The position numbers and the translations under genes were made by a program. Below are positions 9,068 to 18,100 of a stretch of 64,000 bases of DNA, one piece after another. The stretch is from NCBI GenBank assembly GCA_023460795.1, contig JAEWPC010000033.1, positions 1-64,000 on the forward strand, written 5' to 3'. Every line of letters starts with the position of its first letter. Position 1 is the first letter of the stretch. This stretch comes from Bacillota bacterium (lineage in GTDB: Bacteria > Bacillota > Bacilli > Paenibacillales > Paenibacillaceae). The notes beneath the pieces are model-generated. The model was given only the letters and a program-made list of their open reading frames with translations. It was not told the origin of the DNA and ran no database searches.

Positions 9068-9907
9068 ATGGACAGCTATACCGTGCTTTACGGCGTGATC
9101 GGAGATCCGATCCGCCATTCCAAATCGCCGGTCATGTTGAACCGCGCGTTCAGGGAAGCGGGCATTAACGGCGCCTACGCGGCTTTTCACGTTACTCCGG
9201 ATAAACTAGGGGAAGCGATCGCGGGCATTCGCGCGCTAGGCTTCAGGGGACTTAATGTCACGATTCCGCACAAAATAGAGGTTATGAAGTACCTCGACGA
9301 CATTCATCCGGGCGCGAGAGCGGCGGGAGCGGTCAACACGATCGTGAACGAAGGCGGACGATTGATCGGCTATAATACGGACGGTATCGGATACGTTCGT
9401 TCCTTGAAGGAAGAAGCCGAGCCGAACTTGGCCGGACGGCGGATCGTCGTTCTCGGCGCGGGCGGCGCGTCCCGGGGCATCCTATGGGCGCTCGCTCAAG
9501 AGAACCCGGCGAAGCTCATGCTGGCCAATCGAACGGAGGAGAAGGCGCGAGAGCTCGCGGATGCCTTCGCCTCGGAGTTCGAGATCGAGCCCGTCGCATG
9601 GACGGATCTTCGCGAGGCTTGCAGCGGCGCGGACGTCGTCATTAACACGACATCCGTCGGCATGTCGCCGAACGCGGACGCGACGCCGATCGATCCGAGC
9701 TGGCTGAAGCCGGGAGCGGTCGCCAGCGATCTGATCTACAATCCGCTCAAGACGAAATTCGTCCGGGAAGCGGAAGCCGGAGGCTGTCGTGGACACGGCG
9801 GGCTCGGCATGTTCATCTATCAAGGCGCATATGCCTTTGAATACTGGACCGGACAATCGGCTCCGGTCGGCGTCATGAGGGAAGCCGTCATGGCGTCTTT
9901 CACCTAA
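9068..9907 (+). CDS. aroE: Shikimate dehydrogenase (NADP+)
   Basis: It reduces 3-dehydroshikimate to shikimate in aromatic amino acid synthesis. It has 279 residues, the usual length. Visible motifs are IRHSKSPVMLNRAF for shikimate binding, GLNVTIPHK with the catalytic Lys, AGAVNTIV, the NADP-binding glycine motif VLGAGGASRG, and NTTSVGM. GGGGAGGAGC precedes the ATG. Its position between yqeH and yhbY is the conserved Bacillus order (aroD in older B. subtilis naming). Confidence 0.97.
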   Translation: MDSYTVLYGVIGDPIRHSKSPVMLNRAFREAGINGAYAAFHVTPDKLGEAIAGIRALGFRGLNVTIPHKIEVMKYLDDIHPGARAAGAVNTIVNEGGRLIGYNTDGIGYVRSLKEEAEPNLAGRRIVVLGAGGASRGILWALAQENPAKLMLANRTEEKARELADAFASEFEIEPVAWTDLREACSGADVVINTTSVGMSPNADATPIDPSWLKPGAVASDLIYNPLKTKFVREAEAGGCRGHGGLGMFIYQGAYAFEYWTGQSAPVGVMREAVMASFT

Positions 9908-9933
9908 TCGAACCGAAGAAAGCAGGAAACAAC

Positions 9934-10227
9934 ATGTTGACAGGCAAGCAAAAACGCCACTTAAGGGCGCTCGCCCACCACTTGAAGCCGATTTTCCAAG
10001 TCGGCAAAGGCAGCACGAACGACCATCTCATTCGCCACATCGAGGAAGCCCTCGAAGTGCGCGAGCTGATTAAAGTTTCCGTGCTCAACAACTGCATGGA
10101 CGATCCGAGAGAGATCGGCGCGGAACTCGCCGAGCGTTCCGGCGCGGAGCTCGCGCAAGTGATCGGCAAGACGATCGTGCTATACAAGGAATCTCGCGAC
10201 AATAAACAAATCGTGCTGCCACGTTAA
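9934..10227 (+). CDS. yhbY: YhbY-family CRM-domain RNA-binding protein
   Basis: It has 97 residues and is a single CRM (KH-like) domain. The N-terminus MLTGKQKRHLRALAHHLKP and the loop QVGKGSTNDHLI with the GxxG-type turn are diagnostic, followed by LEVRELIKVSVLNN. The family associates with pre-50S ribosomal particles. In B. subtilis the same position between aroE and nadD is yqeI. It is co-transcribed with neighbours (26 and 20 nt gaps). Confidence 0.93.
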   Translation: MLTGKQKRHLRALAHHLKPIFQVGKGSTNDHLIRHIEEALEVRELIKVSVLNNCMDDPREIGAELAERSGAELAQVIGKTIVLYKESRDNKQIVLPR

Positions 10228-10247
10228 TTCGCGAAAGGCGGGAGCAG

Positions 10248-10835
10248 ATGAGGAAAATCGGCTGCATGGGCGGCACGTTCGATCCGGTGCATATCGGTCA
10301 CTTGCTCGCCGCGGAATCCGCCAAGGAAGCGGTCAAGCTGGACGAGGTATGGTTCGTGCCGACCTCCATTCCTCCGCATAAACCGCAGCCGGGCACGGAT
10401 TCGCAGACTCGGTGCGAAATGCTGAGGGCCGCGATCGCAAGCAATCCCGGGTTCCGGCTCGAGACGATCGAGATGGAACGCGAAGGGGCTTCGTATACGA
10501 TCGACACCGTTACCGCGTTGCAGGCTCGAGAGCCTGACGCGCAGTTCTATTGGATCATCGGTTCGGATATGGTGGGCGATTTGCCGAACTGGCGGAAGAT
10601 CGACGAGCTCGCGGAGCGCATTACCTTCATCGGACTGGAGCGACCCGACCAACCCTGCGACGAGGCTTCGCTGCCTACGTTCCTGCGTCGGCGGCTGCTG
10701 CGCGCGGCGATGCCTCCGCTCGGCATCTCGTCGACGGACATCAGGCGCCGGCTGAAGGACGGGCGCTCGATTCGTTACCTCGTACCGGAAGCGGTACACG
10801 ACTATATCCAGGGGAATGACGTATATGGACCTTGA
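10248..10835 (+). CDS. nadD: Nicotinate-nucleotide adenylyltransferase
   Basis: It converts nicotinic acid mononucleotide to deamido-NAD in NAD synthesis. It has 195 residues. The nucleotidyltransferase motif GGTFDPVHIGH is at residues 8-18, PTSIPPHKP follows, and the C-terminal ISSTDIRRRLKDGRSIRYLVP is the second ATP-binding signature. The end overlaps the start region of yqeK by 11 nt. Confidence 0.97.
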   Translation: MRKIGCMGGTFDPVHIGHLLAAESAKEAVKLDEVWFVPTSIPPHKPQPGTDSQTRCEMLRAAIASNPGFRLETIEMEREGASYTIDTVTALQAREPDAQFYWIIGSDMVGDLPNWRKIDELAERITFIGLERPDQPCDEASLPTFLRRRLLRAAMPPLGISSTDIRRRLKDGRSIRYLVPEAVHDYIQGNDVYGP

Positions 10836-11427
10836 GGCGCTTAGGGAAGCGACGCGCGGCCAAATGCCGGACCGACGATGGAAGCATACGCTCGGCGTCG
10901 TCGAGACGGCGATCAAGCTGGCGGAGCGATTCGGCGGCGACGTCCGCAAAGCCGAGCTGGCGGCGCTGCTGCACGATTATTCGAAGGCGTGGCCGATCAG
11001 CCGAATGGAGCAAATCATACGGGAGCAGGGGCTCCCGAGCGAGCTGCTCGATCACGATAGAGAGCTATGGCATGCGCACGTCGGCGCTTGGGCGGTGCAA
11101 GCCGAGCACGGCATCGCGGACGAAGAGGTGCTGGACGCCATCCGGTATCATACCTCGGGGCGCGAGCGGATGACGTTGCTTGATAAGATCGTCTGCCTCG
11201 CAGACTATATGGAGCCGGGGCGAGACTTCCTGGGCGTGGAGAAGATACGCAAGCTGGCGAAGAAAAGCCTGGAAGAGGCGCTCGTCGCAGGATTCGATTC
11301 TACGATAACGCTGCTGCTCGAGAAGGGCAGACGCATATTCCCGCTTACGATACACGCTCGCAACGGGCTTATCCAACAACTTGAAGCGATTAAAGAATCG
11401 CAACAATCTAACGCTAATGGAGGCTGA
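10825..11427 (+). CDS. yqeK: HD-domain bis(5'-nucleosyl)-tetraphosphatase, YqeK type
   Basis: Symmetrical Ap4A hydrolase of the YqeK family. The upstream ATG at 10816 is too close to the AGGGG at 10810, so ATG 10825 (MDLEALREATRG) is preferred, giving 200 residues. HD-domain metal ligands are visible as RRWKHTLGV, ALLHDYSKAW (His-Asp), LWHAHVGAWAV, IRYHTSG and IVCLADYMEP. It is translationally coupled to nadD and sits 3 nt before rsfS. Confidence 0.94.
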   Translation: MDLEALREATRGQMPDRRWKHTLGVVETAIKLAERFGGDVRKAELAALLHDYSKAWPISRMEQIIREQGLPSELLDHDRELWHAHVGAWAVQAEHGIADEEVLDAIRYHTSGRERMTLLDKIVCLADYMEPGRDFLGVEKIRKLAKKSLEEALVAGFDSTITLLLEKGRRIFPLTIHARNGLIQQLEAIKESQQSNANGG

Positions 11428-11430
11428 GGC

Positions 11431-11775
11431 ATGGCAGGAAACTCGGAAAAGCTGCTCAAATCGGTAATTGAAGGCGCGGACGACAAGAAGGCGAACGATA
11501 TCGTCGCCCTGAATCTGCAGGGTATCTCGCTAGTCGCGGATTATTTCGTCATTTGCCACGGGAATTCGGATACGCAGGTACAGGCGATCGCCACGGAAAT
11601 CAAGAAACGCGCGGAGATCGAAGGCATGCGCGTACGCTTGGAAGGCATGGATACGGCGAGATGGGTGCTGATCGACATGGGCGACGTCGTCGCGCACGTC
11701 TTCCATCGCGACGAACGCGAGTATTATCATCTAGAGCGTCTATGGTCGGACGCGAAGGCAGTTGAGATCGTATGA
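11431..11775 (+). CDS. rsfS: Ribosomal silencing factor RsfS
   Basis: It binds ribosomal protein L14 and blocks subunit joining in stationary phase or starvation. It has 114 residues, the standard DUF143 length. Visible signatures are KKANDIVALNLQGISLVADYFVI, GNSDTQVQAIATEI, ARWVLIDMGDVVAHVF and REYYHLERLW. It overlaps the next gene by 4 nt. Confidence 0.96.
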   Translation: MAGNSEKLLKSVIEGADDKKANDIVALNLQGISLVADYFVICHGNSDTQVQAIATEIKKRAEIEGMRVRLEGMDTARWVLIDMGDVVAHVFHRDEREYYHLERLWSDAKAVEIV

Positions 11776-12698
11776 GCCTAATCGCCGGAACGCTTAGGAC
11801 GCTGCGCGTGAACCGCGAAGTGTCCCCGTACGGCTGGTTTCTCGGGGACGATGAAGACGGAGGCGCCGAGGTGCTGCTGCCCTACGGAGAGTCGGTCGGG
11901 GAGAAGCACGAGATCGGAGCGGATGTCGAGGTGTTCCTCTTCCATGACGATAAGGAACGCTTAACCGCAACGCTGCGCAAGCCGTATCTCGTCGCGGGCG
12001 AGATGGCCCGCGTGGAAGTCGCCGACTTCAATCCGCGTTTCGGATACTTCCTCGAGATCGGGATCGGCCGTCAGCTGCTTCTGCCGCTGAAGGAGTTGCC
12101 CGAAGGAAGAAGGGACGTATGGCCGCAGACGGGGGACGAAGTGCATATCGTCATGAAGCACGACAAGGAAGGGCGTATGCTCGCTCGACTCGCGAAGCTC
12201 GATGATTTCGAGCCATACGTGTTCCGGGCGCCGTCCGCTTGGAATAACGAGTGGAAGGAAGGCTGGGTAACCGACGTATTCAAGGACGGCGTGTTCACGC
12301 TCGTGGACGGCGGCGTTCTCGGCTATGGCGCGCTCGGTTACATCCACCATTCCTCGATGATTCATCCGCTGCGGATCGGACAGAAGTTCAAAGCCCGCGT
12401 CACGCAAGTTCGCGAAGATGGAAGAGTCAACCTGAGCGTACGAGCGGCTAAGGAGACGGGACGCGTGGAAGACGCCGACCGCTTGCTGGCGTTCTTGAAG
12501 GAGCGCCCGGGCGGCGCGATGCCTTATTCGGACGAGACGAGCGCGGAGGATATCCAGCGGCGTTTCGGACTGAGCAAATCCGCGTTCAAGCGGGCGTTAG
12601 GCAAGCTGATGAAAGACGGAATCGTTACGCAGAAAGGCGCATGGACCCATCTCGTGAACAAGGGCGAGGAGCCTGCGCCCGAGCCGGGTAACGAATAA
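11772..12698 (+). CDS. cvfB: CvfB-like S1 RNA-binding protein
   Basis: It has 308 residues. S1-like OB domains fill the first two thirds: SPYGWFLGDDEDG, then FNPRFGYFLEIGIGRQLLLP, then LGYIHHSSMIHPLRIGQKF. They are followed by a C-terminal winged helix (SAEDIQRRFGLSKSAFKRAL). This matches the CvfB/YitL architecture, an RNA-binding regulator of virulence factors in Staphylococcus aureus. In B. subtilis the yitL homologue is not in this cluster, so the location between rsfS and yqeM is a lineage-specific insertion. Its role here is inferred only from the family. Confidence 0.88.
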   Translation: MSLIAGTLRTLRVNREVSPYGWFLGDDEDGGAEVLLPYGESVGEKHEIGADVEVFLFHDDKERLTATLRKPYLVAGEMARVEVADFNPRFGYFLEIGIGRQLLLPLKELPEGRRDVWPQTGDEVHIVMKHDKEGRMLARLAKLDDFEPYVFRAPSAWNNEWKEGWVTDVFKDGVFTLVDGGVLGYGALGYIHHSSMIHPLRIGQKFKARVTQVREDGRVNLSVRAAKETGRVEDADRLLAFLKERPGGAMPYSDETSAEDIQRRFGLSKSAFKRALGKLMKDGIVTQKGAWTHLVNKGEEPAPEPGNE

Positions 12699-12723
12699 TT
12701 AATCGAACATTGGAGAGACAGCT

Positions 12724-13509
12724 ATGCGTTCTTATCGGCAGTTCGCGTCCGTATACGATCGGTTAATGGAGGATATGCCCTATTCGGAGTGGATGCTTTT
12801 CGCCCGCACGTGCTGGCAGAAATACGGCACGCCGAAGACGATCGTCGATCTTGGGTGCGGCACGGGCAACATGGCGATTCCGCTCGCGAAATCAGGGTTT
12901 ACCGTCTTCGGTATCGACCTTTCCGCGGAAATGCTGTCGATCGCCAGGAGCAAGTGGGACGAGCCGAGCGCCGGAGGAAGACGCGGCGAATCGGGCATGG
13001 TCCGGTGGCTGCAGCAGGATATGCGCGATTGGGAGCTGCCCGAGCCGGTCGACGCGGTCATCAGCTTCTGCGATTGCTTGAATTATTTGACCGAACCGGA
13101 CGACGTCGTTGCGGCATTCCGTTATACGTACGCGGGACTTGCGAAGGGCGGACTGTTCCTGTTCGACGTCCATGCGCCGATCACGTTCGAACGGTACGCG
13201 GAGGAGCAGCCGTTCGTATTGGACGACAAGGACGTTGCGTATTTGTGGACGTGCGATTATGACGAGGCATCGCGCACGATCGATCACGATCTAACGTTCT
13301 TCGTGCGCGACGAAGGATCGAGCGGAGCCGACGCCGCGTATCGCCGGTTCGAAGAGTCGCACTCCCAGAGGGCATACGATCCGGAATGGATCGCCGAGCA
13401 ACTCGAGGCCGCGGGCTTCGAACTGCTGCATCGGGCGGCGGATTTCACGTGGGATGCTCCTAAGGAAACATCGGAGCGATTGTTTTACGTGGCGCGCAAG
13501 CCTACATAA
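12724..13509 (+). CDS. yqeM: Class I SAM-dependent methyltransferase, YqeM type
   Basis: It has 261 residues. It begins RSYRQFASVYDRLMEDMPY, typical of YqeM. Motif I for S-adenosylmethionine binding is IVDLGCGTGNMAIPLAKSG, motif II contains FGIDLSAEMLSIA, and DAVISFCDCLNYL corresponds to motif IV. The substrate is unknown. It is the last gene of the yqeG operon and is followed by a strong terminator. In B. subtilis comER comes next, but here comER lies about 9 kb away. Confidence 0.92.
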   Translation: MRSYRQFASVYDRLMEDMPYSEWMLFARTCWQKYGTPKTIVDLGCGTGNMAIPLAKSGFTVFGIDLSAEMLSIARSKWDEPSAGGRRGESGMVRWLQQDMRDWELPEPVDAVISFCDCLNYLTEPDDVVAAFRYTYAGLAKGGLFLFDVHAPITFERYAEEQPFVLDDKDVAYLWTCDYDEASRTIDHDLTFFVRDEGSSGADAAYRRFEESHSQRAYDPEWIAEQLEAAGFELLHRAADFTWDAPKETSERLFYVARKPT

Positions 13510-13520
13510 CATACTAGTCG

Positions 13521-13567
13521 ATGAGCAACGTAGGGGGAGAAGCTCTCTATGTTGCTCATTCTTTTTC
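13521..13567 (+). terminator. Intrinsic terminator of the yqeG-yqeM operon
   Basis: ATGAGCAACGTAG pairs with CTATGTTGCTCAT around a 13-nt loop and is followed by TCTTTTT. The ribosome binding site of the next gene begins a few bases downstream, so the helicase gene either uses read-through or a promoter that I could not place. Confidence 0.85.
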
Positions 13568-13585
13568 CCGGAGGCAGAACCTAAA

Positions 13586-15529
13586 TTGAATCGCTATCCT
13601 TTTGAATATGATCATTCTCGCCCGTTTCTCGCGCAAGTCGGCGAATGGGTGGCCGATGTGTTCTATGATATCTTGCCGGAAGCCGGCTTCGAAGTTCGCG
13701 ACGAGCAAATTTATATGGCCTACCAGCTGGAAAGAGCGTTCGCGCAGAAGACGACCATTTTCGCGGAAGCGGGCGTAGGAACGGGCAAAACGCTCGTGTA
13801 TCTCTTATACGCGATCTGTTACGCTCGCTACGCTCGCAAGCCGGCGATCATTGCCTGCGCCGACGAATCCTTAATCGAGCAGCTGGCCAAGCCCGAAGGC
13901 GATCTTGCGAAGCTGGCTAGGCATCTGAGCCTGTCTATCGACGCTAGATTGGCGAAATCCGCTGACCGGTATCTTTGCTTAACGAAGCTGGACCAGGCGC
14001 AGACCGACGACGAGCATGCGGAGGTTTTCAAGGCGGTACATGAGGAATTGCCTGATTTCGTCCATCAATACAAAGCGATGCAGTCCTTCCATGCATACGG
14101 AGATCGCAAGCAATATCCGCATTTGAACGATCAACAGTGGGACAAGATCAGCTGGGATTCGTTCCAGGATTGCTTCTCGTGCGAACAAAGACACCGCTGC
14201 GGACAGACTTTATCGCGCGAACATTACCGGAAGTCCGGCGATTTGATCATCTGCTCGCATGATTTCTATATGGAACACGTGTGGACGTATGAGGGACGCA
14301 AGCGGGAGGGGCAGCTTCCGCTGTTGCCGGATCACTGCGCCGTCGTATTCGACGAGGGGCATCTGCTGGAATCGGCCGCGCAGAAGGCGCTCACCTATCG
14401 ATTAAAGCATTCGGTGTTCGAACCCTTGATTAGTCGGCTGCTGCAAAATGAAATTCGTGAATCGTTGGCGGTACTCATAGACGAGGCGATCGACCGCAGC
14501 GAATCCTTGTTCAACGTCCTTCGAAAACATTGCGAGGAGATACCCGGCTCCGACCGCAAACGGATCGTTCTGAACCAACCGGTGCTTGAAGAAGTGCGGT
14601 TGTTCCGCCAAGTCATTGATGGGATCGAAGAAGAGCTCGTTTTCGAGAGCGAGCTGTATACGTTGAACGAGTACCAGCTTCGCATCGTCGAGGAGCACCT
14701 GGAGATGATCCAGAAAGCTTTAGGCTTGTTCCAGCACTCGGAAGGGCTGATTAGCTGGGTAACCGAAGAGGAAGACGGGCTAACCCTAGTGATCATGCCA
14801 AGAGCCGTTAAGGAAGTGTTGATGGAAAGGGTATTTGCGCTGTCCATGCCGGTCGTGTTCTCATCCGCCACCTTATCCGTGAACGGTTCGTTCGACTATA
14901 TGGCGAGCAGCCTGGGGGTCGATAACTATCTCTCCTTCAGCACGAAATCCCCGTACGATTATAAGAACCAGATGGAGGTCGTGGCTCCCCGTTGGCCTAA
15001 CGGGGCTTCGTTCGAGGAGAAAATGAAAGCCGCCGCGAGACTTCTGAATCGGACCGAGGGAAGAGCGTTGGTGTTATTCAACGATAAAGAAGAGCTGTAT
15101 AGGTTTAAGGAGTTACTCCCTGCCTATCCGGAGTGCGCGGATTTGCGATTCTGGTTCGAAGGAGACGCCGAGATCAGCCACCTCATCGGCGCTTTTCAAC
15201 GGGATGAGGAAAGCGTCTTATGCGCGCTAACGCTATGGGAAGGTCTCGATATCCCCGGTCCTTCTCTCTCTAACGTGATCGTTTGGTCGCTGCCTTTTCC
15301 TCCTTCGGACCCGGTGTTTACGGCCAAGCGGGAGGCGGCGGCAGCACCGTACGACGAGGTGGATCTGCCCTATATGCTGCTTCGGCTGCAGCAAGGCATG
15401 GGACGATTGATCCGCTCCAGGGAGGACCGCGGCATCGTCGCCATCTTAAGCGAGGAAATCCATCTTGACGCGAAGCTCCGGCAAGCGATAATGGATATAT
15501 TACCTCAAGGGGTGGCGATAGAAGAGTAA
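13586..15529 (+). CDS. DinG/XPD-like ATP-dependent DNA helicase
   Basis: The longest open frame starts at 13454 inside yqeM. TTG at 13586 after GGAGG (13570-13574) is the likely start, giving 647 residues. Walker A is EAGVGTGKT (residues 61-69) and Walker B is VVFDEGHLLES (DEGH box). The C-terminal motif VI is RLQQGMGRLIRSREDRG. Four cysteines, one in DRYLCLTKL and three in DCFSCEQRHRCGQ, are placed like the [4Fe-4S] ligands of DinG/XPD helicases. It is comparable to B. subtilis YpvA. It probably unwinds damaged or structured DNA. No exonuclease domain is present. Confidence 0.9.
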   Translation: MNRYPFEYDHSRPFLAQVGEWVADVFYDILPEAGFEVRDEQIYMAYQLERAFAQKTTIFAEAGVGTGKTLVYLLYAICYARYARKPAIIACADESLIEQLAKPEGDLAKLARHLSLSIDARLAKSADRYLCLTKLDQAQTDDEHAEVFKAVHEELPDFVHQYKAMQSFHAYGDRKQYPHLNDQQWDKISWDSFQDCFSCEQRHRCGQTLSREHYRKSGDLIICSHDFYMEHVWTYEGRKREGQLPLLPDHCAVVFDEGHLLESAAQKALTYRLKHSVFEPLISRLLQNEIRESLAVLIDEAIDRSESLFNVLRKHCEEIPGSDRKRIVLNQPVLEEVRLFRQVIDGIEEELVFESELYTLNEYQLRIVEEHLEMIQKALGLFQHSEGLISWVTEEEDGLTLVIMPRAVKEVLMERVFALSMPVVFSSATLSVNGSFDYMASSLGVDNYLSFSTKSPYDYKNQMEVVAPRWPNGASFEEKMKAAARLLNRTEGRALVLFNDKEELYRFKELLPAYPECADLRFWFEGDAEISHLIGAFQRDEESVLCALTLWEGLDIPGPSLSNVIVWSLPFPPSDPVFTAKREAAAAPYDEVDLPYMLLRLQQGMGRLIRSREDRGIVAILSEEIHLDAKLRQAIMDILPQGVAIEE

Positions 15530-15691
15530 TGGTGAATAGGAGAAGGAAGTTTAACCTCTTGGCGGCATATCGAATTGGAAGAATGCGACGACATCGTTCG
15601 TCTCGGTTATATTAAGCGGTTTATTGGTGTCCGCCGAGCTGATCCTGCTCGCTTTTGCTAAGTTCGTATCGTCGATTTAAATCGACAATAG

Positions 15692-15733
15692 AAATGGATA
15701 GAGTTCAGAGAGATTCTGAACTCTATCCATTTT
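15692..15733. terminator. Bidirectional terminator between the helicase and MMPL genes
   Basis: An 18-bp perfect stem (AAATGGATAGAGTTCAGA with its complement) around a 5-nt loop is flanked by T-rich sequence on both sides. It ends the rightward helicase transcript and the leftward MMPL transcript. The 160 bp between the helicase stop and this hairpin hold only a frame without a start codon that reads as one hydrophobic helix (FVSVILSGLLVSAELILLAF), possibly a gene remnant. Confidence 0.9.
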
Positions 15734-15754
15734 TAGTTGTTCCGGATGAGGCGA

Positions 15755-17974
15755 CTATGGCTGCGCGGCGTCGGTCGTACGCTTCGGTTTGCTTGGCCAG
15801 AACGCCCATTCGCCGAGCTTCATCGTAATGGCGGGAACGAGGAACGGGCGGACGACGAATGTGTCGAGCAGTACGCCGATCGCGGTAATGAGGCCGAAAT
15901 GAACGAGAGCTTGGATCGGCAGCGTCGCGAGAACGGCGAACGTTCCGGCTAGAATGAGACCCGCGGACGTGATGACGGCTCCCGTCTCGCCCACGCCTTC
16001 TCGAATCGCTTGGCCGAGCGGCATCTTCCCTCGCTTCTGCCAGATGCTCGAAATCATGAAGATGTTGTAGTCCTCGCCGAGCGCGACAAGGAAGACGAAC
16101 GCGTACAGCGGGATCGAGCCTTGTATCGCATCCGCGCCGAAGCCGTAGTGAAGCACGAGCCAACCGAGGCCGAGCGCCGAGAAGTAAGACAGAATGACGG
16201 TGAGCACCAAATAGACAGTAGCGACGACGGAGCGGAGGTAGACGAGCAACAGCAGCGTGATGAGTCCGATGACGATCGGAATGATCAGCAGCGTATCGCG
16301 ATCTCCTGCCGCTTTGGCATCGTGCTGCTCCGCGGTCGGTCCGCCGATCCAAGCACGGTCGGCGGCGTCCGTCACGCCTGCGTCCGTTAAGATCTGTTCG
16401 GCTGCCCTGCGCAAGTCAGGAATCAAATCCATCGCTTCGATGGAGTAAGGATTCATGGACAGTTGCGCTTCGTAGAGCACGATATTCGGGTCGTTCGCTC
16501 CGGCTTGCGGCTCGGATACGCGATCCACGTAAGGCAACGCGGCCAGCTTGTCACCGAGCGCGACGTCTTTGCCTTGCGTATCCATGATGACTTTGACCGG
16601 CGCGAGCTCCCCTGGAGAGAATTTATCGCCGATCAAGGCGAAACCTTCGCGCGAAGCCATATCCTTCGGAAAAGAAGACAGAATGTCATAGGTGACTTTA
16701 ATTTGCGTCGCATACGCCGCGAACCCGCCAAGCACGATGACGCAGATGGCGATGATGAGGCCGGGCTTCGCAACGACGGAACGACCGGCCCAGTTGCGCG
16801 GCTCGCGTGCAGGCGCTTCGGCAGGCGCGGGTTTGCCCTTGCGTTTCGCGCGTTCGGCGCGCATCGCCGGCGTGCGAGGGATGAACGGGAAGAACGAGCC
16901 GCGGCCGATAATGGCGAGCAAGGCAGGCACGAGCGTGAGGCTGGCGATGCCCATAATGAGGATCGCGATGCCGAACGGTACCGCAAACCGGTGGTAGACG
17001 CCGTATTCGGCGAAGAGCAACGCGAACAGCGAGAGCACGACGGTAAGTCCGCTCATCGCGATTGCGCCAGACGAGCCGGTTATGGCGGACAGCAGCGCCT
17101 TGCCGGCGTTCTCCTCCGTCTTCAGCAGCTGACGGAAGCGGGAGATGAGGAACAGACAGTAGTCCGTTCCCGCGCCGAACAGCAGCACCGTCATGATCGA
17201 CAGCGCTTGGGAATCGTATACGATCCAGCCCTCGCTCGCCATCCACCCGAGCAGCGGGTTGATGACGCCATAGGCGAAGCCGACTGCGATGAGCGGGATG
17301 AACGCGAGGATCGGCGACCGATAGATCAACAAGAGTAGAATGAGGACGAGCAATACCGTACCGATCATCAGAGAGACGTCCGCGTTCTTGAACAAGCCCG
17401 TCGCGTCGATCTGGATGCCGACCGGGCCGGTTACGCGGATACTCAGCTTGCCAGGCTCCGATATCGGCGCATCGAACGGATCTTCGCCGAGGAGAGCTTC
17501 CGTCGTATCGCGGATATGCTCGACGCCTTCCTTCAGTTGATCCGAGTCCGCTTCCTTATCGAAAAAGACGGGAACGACGATCGTGCTGTTATCGGAGGAA
17601 AGCTCCGCTTTCAAGGCTTCGGGCGGAAGCTGATGCAGCGGCGGTACGGTGGTCTGACGCGGAGCCTTCGACTCCGTCAGCTTCGCGGACCATTGCTGAA
17701 TGGCCGAGAGATCGGCGTCGGTCAAGCCCCCTTCGCGATGCCACACGTAAAGCGCGGGCACGTCTGCCCCGCTCGAAAACTCGCGGTCGGCGATCGCCTC
17801 CGCTTGCACGGAAGGCTTGCTCTGGCTTAAGTTCGGCGCGTTGTTGTTCTCGTGGCTGCTCGCGCTAGGCAGCAGCGCGCTCAGCAGCCCGGCCGCGACG
17901 ATCCAGACGAGCAACGTCGCCCATTTGGACCGTTGTCCGGCTACCCATTTCGAAATTCCGGTATGATCGTTCAT
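15755..17974 (-). CDS. MMPL/RND-family membrane transporter
   Basis: It has 739 residues, in the size range of Gram-positive MMPL transporters such as YdfJ. An N-terminal membrane helix is followed by an extracellular domain, a block of about five helices with GAGTDYCLFLISRFRQ, a second extracellular domain and a second helix block with VALGEDYNIFMISSIW. The two GxGxDY-type motifs are the proton-relay signatures of each half. The start at 17974 follows GAGGAGG. It is divergent from a TetR gene with an operator between them, so it is probably an exporter induced by a lipophilic compound. The substrate is unknown. Confidence 0.92.
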   Translation of the reverse strand: MNDHTGISKWVAGQRSKWATLLVWIVAAGLLSALLPSASSHENNNAPNLSQSKPSVQAEAIADREFSSGADVPALYVWHREGGLTDADLSAIQQWSAKLTESKAPRQTTVPPLHQLPPEALKAELSSDNSTIVVPVFFDKEADSDQLKEGVEHIRDTTEALLGEDPFDAPISEPGKLSIRVTGPVGIQIDATGLFKNADVSLMIGTVLLVLILLLLIYRSPILAFIPLIAVGFAYGVINPLLGWMASEGWIVYDSQALSIMTVLLFGAGTDYCLFLISRFRQLLKTEENAGKALLSAITGSSGAIAMSGLTVVLSLFALLFAEYGVYHRFAVPFGIAILIMGIASLTLVPALLAIIGRGSFFPFIPRTPAMRAERAKRKGKPAPAEAPAREPRNWAGRSVVAKPGLIIAICVIVLGGFAAYATQIKVTYDILSSFPKDMASREGFALIGDKFSPGELAPVKVIMDTQGKDVALGDKLAALPYVDRVSEPQAGANDPNIVLYEAQLSMNPYSIEAMDLIPDLRRAAEQILTDAGVTDAADRAWIGGPTAEQHDAKAAGDRDTLLIIPIVIGLITLLLLVYLRSVVATVYLVLTVILSYFSALGLGWLVLHYGFGADAIQGSIPLYAFVFLVALGEDYNIFMISSIWQKRGKMPLGQAIREGVGETGAVITSAGLILAGTFAVLATLPIQALVHFGLITAIGVLLDTFVVRPFLVPAITMKLGEWAFWPSKPKRTTDAAQP

Positions 17975-18012
17975 GCTCGCGATTCCTCCTCGGCATTCGT
18001 AACGAAATAAGC

Positions 18013-18039
18013 TATAATACTCTCACGTGAGTTTATTAT
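18013..18039. promoter_or_regulatory. TetR-type operator over divergent promoters
   Basis: A perfect 10-bp palindrome, CTCACGTGAG (18022-18031), sits between TATAAT on the plus strand (18013-18018, toward tetR) and TATAAT on the minus strand (18039-18034, toward the MMPL gene). A dimeric repressor bound there would cover both -10 elements. Assignment to the adjacent TetR protein is inference. Confidence 0.65.
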
Positions 18040-18100
18040 ATATACCGGAAGGTTAATTATTCAAATAGACAATTTGTGACGGTAACAGGAGGTCCGCAGC

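Noticed and set aside
13454..13585. Upstream start for the DinG-like helicase
   Set aside because: It would overlap yqeM and translate through the terminator hairpin; TTG 13586 follows GGAGG.
15540..15690. Small hydrophobic frame between the helicase gene and the terminator
   Set aside because: It has no start codon after the upstream stop; at most it is a gene remnant.
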